Positions 7,068-13,559 of a stretch of 26,562 nucleotides of DNA are shown piece after piece. The stretch's first letter is position 1. Every line of letters starts with the position of its first letter. Where the stretch lies: positions 1-26,562 of the forward strand of contig DATCIS010000033.1 in NCBI GenBank assembly GCA_036507655.1, in the 5' to 3' direction. The notes under the pieces were generated by a model. It did no database searches and was not told the DNA's origin. It saw nothing but the letters and a program-made list of their open reading frames with translations. This DNA comes from 2-01-FULL-49-22 sp036507655 (lineage in GTDB: Bacteria; Patescibacteriota; Saccharimonadia; Saccharimonadales; UBA10212). Made by a program: the position numbers and the translations under genes.

Positions 7068-7741
7068 TAGGCGCTCCTTTCAGTCGCTTGAATTGGGAGC
7101 TTAGAGCTTTTAGCTGATAGCCAGCCATTGATAAATTCAAGAGATTTTCTGCTAATCACGATCGTGTCAGCGTTTAAAAGATCATAGGTCGTCAAATAGT
7201 TAACTTGAATTGCCTTAACATTCGGAAGATTTCTGGTTGCTCTTTCGACCAGATTATCTTTTACGGATACGACCAGCAATACGAATCCCTCTGCCTTAAT
7301 TTTATGTAATAGGTTGATCGTCGGTTTAACTTTGCCCTCAGGGCAAGCAAATGTCTCTATAACTTTGATTTTGCCGTTCTCGGCCGCTAATGTCAGGGCT
7401 TGCCTAAGGGCCAACCGTTTGGCCTTTGTGTTAATTTTGCGACTGTAATTCTCATACCCTGTAGGCCCGAAAGTTACTCCACCGCCTGTCCAAATCGGGC
7501 TGCGGATGGAGCCAGCTCGCGCCCTGCCGGTGCCTTTCTGACGCCACGGTTTGGCGCCACCGCCGCGTACCTCACCGCGCTTCTTGGTTCTGGCTATATT
7601 GCTCCGGCTGTTAGCCAGATAGGCCAAGTAGGCCTCCTTTAAGAGTTGCTGGTTCTCAACTTTCAAACCAAAGACAGATCTATCTAGCTTGGCCGGCGTA
7701 GAGGCTTTGGAACCCGATTTTGTGAATACCTCAACCGCCAT
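7067..7741 (-). CDS. rplD: 50S ribosomal protein L4
   Basis: L4 lines the exit tunnel and in E. coli represses the S10 operon through its mRNA leader. The protein is 224 aa. The tunnel loop is visible as ARTKKRGEVRGGGAKPWRQK then GTGRARAGSIRSPIWTGGGV (about residues 50-89), followed by FGPTGYENYSRKINTKAKRL. The C-terminal Rossmann-like domain has NLPNVKAIQVNYLTTYDLLN. ATG overlaps the rplC stop by 1 nt. If this organism has L4-type feedback, the structured leader before rplC (8356-8431) is the obvious place for it; this is inference. Confidence 0.98.
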   Translation of the reverse strand: MAVEVFTKSGSKASTPAKLDRSVFGLKVENQQLLKEAYLAYLANSRSNIARTKKRGEVRGGGAKPWRQKGTGRARAGSIRSPIWTGGGVTFGPTGYENYSRKINTKAKRLALRQALTLAAENGKIKVIETFACPEGKVKPTINLLHKIKAEGFVLLVVSVKDNLVERATRNLPNVKAIQVNYLTTYDLLNADTIVISRKSLEFINGWLSAKSSKLPIQATERSA

Positions 7742-8355
7742 TATTTATTCCCCCGCAATAAAACCAGGCCCTTTTTGGGGCCTGGAACGGCGCCTTCGAC
7801 GCCAATTACGCTCTTATCCTTGTCAATCAGGGCGATGCGCAGGTTCTTGGTCGTGACGCGGCTATGGCCCATGTGACCGGCCATTTTCTTACCCGGAAAA
7901 ATCCGTTGCGGGTACATTGAACCGATGGAACCCGGCCGGCGGTAACTTTGGCCGCCGTGCGTTTTTGGCCCTCGATGAAAACCATGCCGTTTGATTGTGC
8001 CGGCAAAGCCTTTGCCCTTGCTTATTCCCGTTACGCGAACTTTGTCGCCGAGCGCAAAAATGTCGGCGCTTATTTGGTCACCGACATTCAGCTCGCTTAG
8101 TTCTTCATCGATAATGCGAAATTCGCGAGTGATTTTAGGGGTAACTCTGGCCGTTTTATAATGCCCAGCTTGAGCCTTGGTGGTTTTCTTCTGGCTTTCA
8201 GCCCCCAGCTGGACGGCGTTATATCCGTCTTTTTCGTCAGTTCTGACTTGAATAATTGTGTTAGGAGAGGCGGAAAGTAGGGTCACAGCAATAGCCGCAC
8301 CATCCTCGTTGAGGATGTTGGTCATACCGATTTTGCGGGTGATTAGGGCTTTCAC
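7741..8355 (-). CDS. rplC: 50S ribosomal protein L3
   Basis: L3 is one of the two initiators of 50S assembly and reaches the peptidyl-transferase centre. The protein is 204 aa. The start is GTG at 8355-8353 (product begins MKALITRKIGMTNILNEDGA), with AAAGGAA about 9 nt upstream. The central signature is RVTGISKGKGFAGTIKRHGF then HRGPKTHGGQSYRRPGSIGS and KMAGHMGHSRVTTKNL. Unlike most S10 operons, it does not follow rpsJ closely: 125 nt with a promoter and hairpins separate them, so it probably heads its own transcript. Confidence 0.98.
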   Translation of the reverse strand: MKALITRKIGMTNILNEDGAAIAVTLLSASPNTIIQVRTDEKDGYNAVQLGAESQKKTTKAQAGHYKTARVTPKITREFRIIDEELSELNVGDQISADIFALGDKVRVTGISKGKGFAGTIKRHGFHRGPKTHGGQSYRRPGSIGSMYPQRIFPGKKMAGHMGHSRVTTKNLRIALIDKDKSVIGVEGAVPGPKKGLVLLRGNK

Positions 8356-8371
8356 CTAGTAATTCCTTTAT

Positions 8372-8431
8372 GCTATTGCTGATTATTCTTTTTGCCATGT
8401 TAATAGCTAGATACACCTCAATCGTTGTATC
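8372..8431 (-). ncRNA. Candidate structured 5' leader of the rplC operon
   Basis: From the predicted transcription start (about 8431) the RNA would begin with a hairpin: GATACA (8431-8426), a 10-nt loop, then TGTATC (8415-8410). A second arm pair, GCTATT (8407-8402) and AATAGC (8377-8372), encloses 24 nt and ends a few nt before the AAAGGAA ribosome-binding site of rplC. Both stems are only 6 bp, so this is modest evidence. The position in front of the L3-L4-L23-L2 series is where a ribosomal-protein autoregulatory leader would be expected. Confidence 0.35.
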
Positions 8432-8437
8432 CGTAAC

Positions 8438-8467
8438 AGATTAACACAAAGTCTTCACAAGTGTCAA
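8438..8467 (-). promoter_or_regulatory. Promoter for the rplC-to-rplO ribosomal protein operon
   Basis: On the minus strand a perfect -35 TTGACA (8467-8462) is followed after 18 nt by TAATCT (8443-8438), preceded by TG one base upstream (extended -10, TGTTAATCT). The predicted start is near 8431, about 76 nt before the rplC GTG. It lies just after the rpsJ stop, in one of the few real gaps of this operon. Confidence 0.65.
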
Positions 8468-8480
8468 TCCGTTGTTGAAA

Positions 8481-8834
8481 TCACATTTTGATTTCGGCGT
8501 CGCAGCCAGCAGGCAGACTAAGATTCATTAGCGCATCAACGGTCTTGGGCGTAGGGTCAGTGATGTCAATCAGGCGTTTATGGACGCGCATTTCGAACTG
8601 CTCGCGGCCTTTTTTATAGATGTGGGGGCTTTTGATAACTGTATAGATACTCTTCTTGATAGGCAGCGGTATTGGCCCAGAGATATTGGCACCAGTTCGC
8701 AGCGCCGTCTCGACTATCTGCTTGGCTGATTGGTCGATGACCTTATGGTCATAGGCCTTTAAACGAATTCTAATCCTTGGCTTACCCTCTGCCTCAGCCG
8801 ATTTTGGTTTAGTTGTTTTCTTAGGCACGGCCAT
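8481..8834 (-). CDS. rpsJ: 30S ribosomal protein S10
   Basis: S10 is a 30S head protein that also pairs with NusB/NusG in transcription antitermination. With the ATG at 8834 the protein is 117 aa and starts MAVPKKTTKPKSAEAEGKP before the canonical RIRIRLKAYDHKVIDQSAKQ. The typical protein is about 102 aa, so the first 15 or so residues are an extra basic tail. Later blocks, TGANISGPIPLPIKKSIYTV and SPHIYKKGREQFEMRVHKRL, are standard. The frame stays open upstream to 8876, but those codons lie inside the preceding gene. An ATG at 8843 (MSVMAVPKK) is the main alternative start. It overlaps the upstream unknown gene by 14 nt. Confidence 0.96.
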   Translation of the reverse strand: MAVPKKTTKPKSAEAEGKPRIRIRLKAYDHKVIDQSAKQIVETALRTGANISGPIPLPIKKSIYTVIKSPHIYKKGREQFEMRVHKRLIDITDPTPKTVDALMNLSLPAGCDAEIKM

Positions 8835-9141
8835 CACGCTCATTAGCCTCAATGAAACTTTCATAGCCCATTTCATAAAAACGGTTTAGTACCCTAACCA
8901 CTAACCCCTCCGCTTGAGAATCCTCAAAAATGTCTTCGATGGCTGATGTCCTTGTAGGGTACTCCAATAGTTGGTTGGGTACTTCTTGGTCGTCAAAGTT
9001 TAATTCAACTAAATATGGCGCTTGCTTTTGAGGCGTTCTGAATACCAAGCTACCGAGCATATGGGCTACTTCGTATTCTTCGAACTGACGTTCAACTCGG
9101 TCTTCAAGCATCTTAGGTTCTCTGAATTCGACTCGGTACAT
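8821..9141 (-). CDS. Unknown acidic 106-aa protein between EF-Tu and S10
   Basis: I do not recognise the family. ATG at 9141 lies 3 nt after the tuf stop, and the frame ends in TAA at 8823-8821, overlapping the rpsJ start by 14 nt. The product is acidic (about 23 Asp/Glu against 12 Lys/Arg), with no signal peptide, membrane segment or cysteine. It begins MYRVEFREPKMLEDRVERQF; later segments include APYLVELNFDDQEVPNQLLE and GLVVRVLNRFYEMGYESFIE. No strong ribosome-binding site precedes the ATG, which suggests translation coupled to tuf. The pattern of short strands and helices is compatible with a small alpha/beta domain. Position between tuf and rpsJ suggests co-expression with the translation machinery, but its function is unknown. 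Confidence 0.8.
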   Translation of the reverse strand: MYRVEFREPKMLEDRVERQFEEYEVAHMLGSLVFRTPQKQAPYLVELNFDDQEVPNQLLEYPTRTSAIEDIFEDSQAEGLVVRVLNRFYEMGYESFIEANERDGRA

Positions 9142-9144
9142 GGG

Positions 9145-10326
9145 TTACTTTTCGATTTTGGTGACTACGCCGGCGCCGACGGTTTTACCGCCTTCGCGGA
9201 TAGCGAAACGCAGGCCCTGCTCCATGGCGATCGGCTGAAGCAGGTGTACCTTAAAGGTAATGGTGTCGCCAGGCATGACCATTTCTTTGTCGGCTGGCAG
9301 CTCAACTTCGCCGGTTACATCGGTTGTTCGGAAGTAAAACTGGGGCTTGTAACCCTTAAAGAATGGTGTGTGACGACCGCCTTCCTCTTTGGTTAGGATG
9401 TAAACTTCGCTCGCGAAATCGGTATGAGGGGTAATCGAACCCGGCTTGGCCAAAACCTGGCCACGCTCGATGTCATCACGCTCGACACCGCGCAGAAGCA
9501 CCCCGACGTTATCGCCGGCTTGACCTTGGTCAAGATTCTTCTTGAACATCTCAACACCGGTTACGACGGTTTTTTTAGTCGGTCGCAGACCTACAATCTC
9601 CACCTCTTCGTTAACCTTAACTACGCCTGTCTCAATACGTCCAGTGGCAACAGTACCACGTCCCTTGATAGAGAAAACATCCTCAACAGCCAGCAGAAAT
9701 GGTTTGTCTAGGTCGCGCTTTGGCTCGGGGATTGATTCATCCATGGCTTTGAGTAGCTCCAAAATCGCGTCTTCGGACTCTTTGTCACCTTCCAGGGCTT
9801 TGGTTGCCGAACCCTTAACAATCGGCGCGTTCTCATCGAATTCGTACTTCTTCAGAAGCTCACGGACGTCAGCTTCAACCAGCTCAACCAGCTCGGGGTC
9901 GGCCAAGTCCATCTTGTTTAGAAAGACGATAATATAGGGTACCCCCACCTGGCGGGCCAAAAGTACGTGCTCCCTGGTCTGAGGCATCGGGCCATCGGCG
10001 GCGGAAACTACCAAGATAGCACCGTCAACTTGAGCTGCACCGGTAATCATGTTCTTGACGTAGTCGGCGTGGCCAGGCATATCAATGTGGGCATAATGTC
10101 GCTTTTCTGTCTCGTATTCCTGGTGTGATACAGCAATAGTAATACCGCGCTCTTTTTCCTCTGGTGCTTTGTCAATTTCCTCGAATTTCACAGGCTTATT
10201 AATATCGCTCGGCAATCTCTTAGACAGCACATGGGTAATTGCTGAAGTTAAAGTCGTTTTTCCATGGTCAACATGCCCCATTGTGCCGACGTTAAGGTGC
10301 GGCTTGGTTCGCTGAAATTCTGCCAT
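9145..10326 (-). CDS. tuf: Translation elongation factor Tu
   Basis: EF-Tu delivers aminoacyl-tRNA to the ribosomal A site and hydrolyses GTP. With the ATG at 10326 it is 393 aa, the standard length, beginning MAEFQRTKPHLNVGTMGHVD. GTPase motifs are intact: GHVDHGKT (18-25), RGITI (60-64), DMPGH (82-86, Met in place of the usual Cys) and NKMD (137-140). Domains 2 and 3 follow, with GRGTVATGRIETG and the C-terminal REGGKTVGAGVVTKI. AAGGAG lies 5 nt before this ATG; the frame is open 19 codons further upstream, but those codons are leader. It has its own strong promoter (10402-10431), separate from the str genes. Confidence 0.99.
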   Translation of the reverse strand: MAEFQRTKPHLNVGTMGHVDHGKTTLTSAITHVLSKRLPSDINKPVKFEEIDKAPEEKERGITIAVSHQEYETEKRHYAHIDMPGHADYVKNMITGAAQVDGAILVVSAADGPMPQTREHVLLARQVGVPYIIVFLNKMDLADPELVELVEADVRELLKKYEFDENAPIVKGSATKALEGDKESEDAILELLKAMDESIPEPKRDLDKPFLLAVEDVFSIKGRGTVATGRIETGVVKVNEEVEIVGLRPTKKTVVTGVEMFKKNLDQGQAGDNVGVLLRGVERDDIERGQVLAKPGSITPHTDFASEVYILTKEEGGRHTPFFKGYKPQFYFRTTDVTGEVELPADKEMVMPGDTITFKVHLLQPIAMEQGLRFAIREGGKTVGAGVVTKIEK

Positions 10327-10401
10327 TTTCTCTCCTTGTAAGTTAAAGTTTTCTAATAAATTAGCATGAGCAATATATACCACCCACGCGAGCTAGCGCC
10401 C

Positions 10402-10431
10402 ATTATAGTGTAAAAATATCGTTTTTGTAAA
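10402..10431 (-). promoter_or_regulatory. Strong promoter for tuf
   Basis: On the minus strand TTTACA (10431-10426) is followed after 18 nt by a perfect TATAAT (10407-10402). The predicted start near 10395 gives a leader of about 70 nt before the tuf ATG. The promoter starts a few bases after the stop of the preceding unknown gene. A consensus -10 fits the need for very high EF-Tu expression and would decouple tuf from the glycosyl cassette upstream. Confidence 0.75.
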
Positions 10432-10437
10432 GGGTTT

Positions 10438-10782
10438 TTAGGTTGTTTGCGGCGGCTGGTCGCCTGTTTCGCCGATAAAAATTGTTTCGAGTTCAATTAT
10501 GTCGTCTTCAGAGGGTTGTACGTGTTCGTCGATTACAATCTCTACTTCCCCGCCTCTTATAGCGGTCTCGAAATCAGATAGAGCTCCTGTAATCTGATTG
10601 ATCTTATCTCTACCGTCTTGGATTACTGTCATAAAAAAATGGCCTCTGGATTCGGTAGGCCGAAGATGGCCCCGCTTGTCACCTTTGTGAACATTGTACA
10701 CAGCCGCAGCGCCCAGGCCAGCCACCAGCGCATACTTAATCACTCTTTTTAATCTTTCTGACTGCTCTTGATCAACGGTCAT
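10438..10782 (-). CDS. Unknown 114-aa protein with a short hydrophobic N-terminal segment
   Basis: Not recognised. ATG at 10782 directly follows the TAA of the glycosyltransferase gene, and the end is 7 nt before the tuf promoter. The N-terminus is MTVDQEQSERLKRVIKYALV, continuing AGLGAAAVYNVHKGDKRG; the hydrophobic stretch (about residues 15-26) is short for a membrane span but could associate with membrane. The middle reads HFFMTVIQDGRDKINQITGA (about 49-68, possibly helical), and the last 35 residues are strongly acidic (EVEIVIDEHVQPSEDDIIEL) with an unstructured end, QPPQTT. The arrangement recalls small membrane-anchored proteins, but no function can be assigned. It is probably co-transcribed with the two sugar-enzyme genes. 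Confidence 0.75.
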   Translation of the reverse strand: MTVDQEQSERLKRVIKYALVAGLGAAAVYNVHKGDKRGHLRPTESRGHFFMTVIQDGRDKINQITGALSDFETAIRGGEVEIVIDEHVQPSEDDIIELETIFIGETGDQPPQTT

Positions 10783-11955
10783 TTAACCGTGTCTTTCCTT
10801 GGCAATTTTGATCCGTTGCTGAAGCTCCCGCCGTTTAATGTCTCTGGTCCACACCGCCTGTAGCTCTTTTTTGCTTTTTTGGGTTATGCGACGGATTTTT
10901 TCGTCTTCTCTTTGGCGTACCCTGAAAATAGTCAAAACTTTTTTATAGGCCCGTAAGTACTGCTTAGCCATTACCTGGTAGTTAAAGAGACGACGGCCGC
11001 GCCTGGCGATGTATTCACGGTCCATTGCAAACAGTTCGTCCATCTGATGATAGCCTTCGACCAAATCTTCAACCAGTAGGCCGGTGCGCCCCTCTTCAAT
11101 TAGCTCCGGCATCGAACCTCGAGCAATGGCCATAGTCGGTGTACCGCAATAAGCCGCCTCCAATACCGTAAGGCCGAACGGCTCCCGAAAGCCAGTGGGG
11201 TGTAAATTAACCCTAGCTTTGCTCAAAAGTTTTATGGTCTGGGCCTTATCGACTTCACCAAGGTATTCGACCAAGGGGTGCCGGAAATATTTCTTGACTT
11301 CCGTTTTAAAGTAATCATCGCCCAAAAAATCGACTTTGCCGGCCAGTTTTATCCTAATGCCGTAACTGAGAGCCAATTCTATGGCCAGATGGGGGTTTTT
11401 TTCGCGGTCGAAACGGCCGATAAAACAGACGTAATCTTCCGGTCGTTTGATAAGCGGAAACTCTTTTGGGTTTTCGCCATTATAGACTGCTCCCACCCAC
11501 TGTAAATTAGGGTAGGCCTCCTGTTGGTTTTTGGATATCGATGCAAAATACAATCCCTGCCTTTTGGCATAATAGTCGAGCTGCCTAAAGAGTATCGGCC
11601 CATGGATTGTGGTAAGGTTCGGGGTGTCTTCAAACGCACGTATATCGATATCGTGCGAGTGGACGATATCTGTTTCTGGCAGAATCTCTCTGAGTTTCTT
11701 AATCGTATTCGTATGTATCTGTTTAACCTTTTTTTGAAATGCCGGCAGCCCAGCCCGAGTCTTGGGAAAAAAAATAGCCTGATCGACAATCGGAATAAGC
11801 TCACACCCCGGTTTGGAATCACCCGGAGCCAGCAGTACCGGCTCGTGCCCTCTTTCTTTAAGGCCCTTTATTAGATAGTAGATTACTCTCTCGGTACCAC
11901 CATATTTGGACGGAGGTACAGGAATATATGGTCCAGCGACAATGACGACTCGCAT
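10783..11955 (-). CDS. GT4-family glycosyltransferase
   Basis: A 390-aa retaining glycosyltransferase of the GT4 (GT-B fold) type, which moves a sugar from a nucleotide- or lipid-linked donor. The N-terminal acceptor domain begins MRVVIVAGPYIPVPPSKYGG and TERVIYYL (residues 1-28), with DIVHSHDID at about 96-104. The C-terminal donor domain has FIGRFDREKNPHLAIELA (178-195) and the EX7E motif EPFGLTVLE (Glu258, Glu266), then GTPTMAIARGSMPELIEEGR and TGLLVED. No signal peptide or membrane span is seen, so it should be cytoplasmic. The C-terminal 50 residues are highly basic. ATG at 11955 is 2 nt after the hydrolase gene, implying one operon. Donor and acceptor cannot be told from sequence; pairing with a debranching-type hydrolase suggests alpha-glucan or glycolipid metabolism. 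Confidence 0.9.
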   Translation of the reverse strand: MRVVIVAGPYIPVPPSKYGGTERVIYYLIKGLKERGHEPVLLAPGDSKPGCELIPIVDQAIFFPKTRAGLPAFQKKVKQIHTNTIKKLREILPETDIVHSHDIDIRAFEDTPNLTTIHGPILFRQLDYYAKRQGLYFASISKNQQEAYPNLQWVGAVYNGENPKEFPLIKRPEDYVCFIGRFDREKNPHLAIELALSYGIRIKLAGKVDFLGDDYFKTEVKKYFRHPLVEYLGEVDKAQTIKLLSKARVNLHPTGFREPFGLTVLEAAYCGTPTMAIARGSMPELIEEGRTGLLVEDLVEGYHQMDELFAMDREYIARRGRRLFNYQVMAKQYLRAYKKVLTIFRVRQREDEKIRRITQKSKKELQAVWTRDIKRRELQQRIKIAKERHG

Positions 11956-11957
11956 GG

Positions 11958-13490
11958 TTAAAAATGCTCCTCTTTCAGCTCGTAAGGGTAGTCAGGGTAT
12001 CGGGCGTTCAGCGTGCGGCTGGTCTTAAATCGGGCCACCTTTGGAATGTATATCAAAACCTCTTTTTCTAGCTCAGACTGCCAGGGTTGCTGCATAAACT
12101 TGCCCAGCCTCAAGCCAGGCCGACGGTCGGCCATTATGGCGAAAATCGCTGATACTGTCCAAGCTTGTATGCTCTCCGGTAAGTTGGTGCTTCTTATCAA
12201 AAGTGCGTGCGTGTGACGATGAGCCCGAGAGGAAGCACCAAGCACCCTCCCTCTAGGGTCAACGTATAAGAATTCTGGGTAGCCACGACTCTTACGTACT
12301 ACGTTGAGTAAACGGTTCTCAAGTTGTTTAGCCAGTTCAGGAAAGCCCTGTCGCCGCAGACCTTTGGAAATATCATATGTCTCTTTTGGCCAGCTAACAT
12401 ACGAGCCATGATAATCCCAAAATGGAATTAGATTGGCCTCCGACAGTGACCGGCTGCGTATACCAGCATCAGTCAGGAAATCCGTCCCCATGATGTTCCG
12501 TACAGTGTCACTGACGTGTTTTTCTTTATCTGACTGGGGTAGTCCATCAAAAAATCCACTATTAAGGAGCGATGCCGGATTGGCGGTCGTTGTTTTTATG
12601 ACTCTGAGTTTACCGTTCTGGTCATAGTCAGTTCCCAGCGCAAAGTATTTCTTCTTTGGCTGCCACAAAAGCTCAAGGGTTCGGTCTCGCAGTCTATAGG
12701 CCTTCTGTTGCAACTCGTTGGCTCGCTGAGGCAGATACTCGGCTGCGCCAATCAAAGCATCATATGCCAGACCTTGCACCTCAACCGACGCAACCGGTCG
12801 GGAATGATTTACAAAACGGCCGCTCTCGTGGATGTAAAACTCATTTGAATCCTTCCAAGCTTGATTTTTAATCCCATCATTGCTGTGTGTGTGGTATTCC
12901 AAAAGACCGCTCTTTGAGCGACCGATTTTATCTTCTAGCCAAGCCAGAGCGTCTATCATCGCGTCTAACATAGTCACAGCCTGACCATCACGACGAACCA
13001 CCTGTCTCCATAGGATTCTCGGGCTATAGAAATCACAGTATTCACAGAGCGTACGGATAAAATGCGGCGTAGAGTCAACTGAGCCATAATATATTAAGCG
13101 TTCTTTATCTCCACCCCACCGCCGGCTTAAATTCTCAAAGATTTCCAGAGGCCTGCCGCTAAGCGGCTTATCGTCGACGACCCTAGTACGATATTCGTGG
13201 ATGATTTTGCCAGGCTCTTCTTCGCTAGCAGTATGGTGGCTTAGCCCCTGCAGCCTGGCTAGGGTTATCAGAATCCGCTTGGCCAGTTGCGGGCGTAGTG
13301 TCATGAGGTCTTCGGCAACTACAAGCGAGTCACGACCAAATACGGCTCCCCTGAAAAGAGTATCTGAGCTGGCATATATCCCTAGTCCGCTCTTCGAAAC
13401 CACACCCCTGAGAGCCAGGGTAGGCGGCAACAACAGTCTTGGTTTTCTGAGAAATTGCCCGAGGGCTTTTTGAACAATAATCTTCACCAT
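11958..13490 (-). CDS. Glycogen-debranching-type glycoside hydrolase (alpha/alpha barrel)
   Basis: A 510-aa protein matching the catalytic (alpha/alpha)6-barrel part of amylo-alpha-1,6-glucosidase-like enzymes. Recognisable blocks are FGRDS (51-55), PGKIIHEYR (93-101), YYGSVDSTPHF (134-144), NQAWKDSNEF (209-218) and VEVQGLAYDA (236-245). The usual N-terminal beta domain of such proteins appears to be missing, so this is a shortened, catalytic-only version. No signal peptide is seen; it is probably cytoplasmic and trims alpha-glucans or related glycosides. The exact substrate is uncertain. ATG at 13490 is immediately preceded by GGTAGG; the adjacent GTG at 13487 is an alternative start with more normal spacing. 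The ribosome-binding site lies in one arm of an inverted repeat. It heads a three-gene cassette between fusA and tuf. Confidence 0.82.
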   Translation of the reverse strand: MVKIIVQKALGQFLRKPRLLLPPTLALRGVVSKSGLGIYASSDTLFRGAVFGRDSLVVAEDLMTLRPQLAKRILITLARLQGLSHHTASEEEPGKIIHEYRTRVVDDKPLSGRPLEIFENLSRRWGGDKERLIYYGSVDSTPHFIRTLCEYCDFYSPRILWRQVVRRDGQAVTMLDAMIDALAWLEDKIGRSKSGLLEYHTHSNDGIKNQAWKDSNEFYIHESGRFVNHSRPVASVEVQGLAYDALIGAAEYLPQRANELQQKAYRLRDRTLELLWQPKKKYFALGTDYDQNGKLRVIKTTTANPASLLNSGFFDGLPQSDKEKHVSDTVRNIMGTDFLTDAGIRSRSLSEANLIPFWDYHGSYVSWPKETYDISKGLRRQGFPELAKQLENRLLNVVRKSRGYPEFLYVDPRGRVLGASSRAHRHTHALLIRSTNLPESIQAWTVSAIFAIMADRRPGLRLGKFMQQPWQSELEKEVLIYIPKVARFKTSRTLNARYPDYPYELKEEHF

Positions 13491-13554
13491 CCTACCAACT
13501 TAGGATACCGCAAAAATATTCACAGTAAATTATTTACGCTTTTAGTTGGATAGG
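13491..13554 (-). promoter_or_regulatory. Nested inverted repeats and candidate promoter before the hydrolase gene
   Basis: The 69-nt gap after fusA holds two nested palindromes. The outer arms, CCTATCCAACT (13554-13544) and AGTTGGTAGG (13500-13491), could pair over 10 bp with one bulged base; the second arm contains the ribosome-binding site GGTAGG right at the ATG. The inner one is a perfect 13-mer, GTAAATAATTTAC on the coding strand (13537-13525). A possible promoter, TTTACT (13529-13524), 16 nt, TATCCT (13507-13502), overlaps the inner palindrome. Read-through RNA from fusA would hide the start site, while RNA from the local promoter would lack the first arm. Confidence 0.45.
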
Positions 13555-13559
13555 TGGCT

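Noticed and set aside
8220..8398. Frame starting MAKRIISNSIKELLG in the rpsJ-rplC gap as a small gene
   Set aside because: It has no ribosome-binding site and runs deep into rplC in another frame; the sequence looks like random translation.
10327..10383. N-terminal extension of EF-Tu by 19 codons
   Set aside because: The codons lie in the leader downstream of a clear promoter; AAGGAG sits 5 nt before the ATG at 10326, which gives the standard EF-Tu N-terminus.
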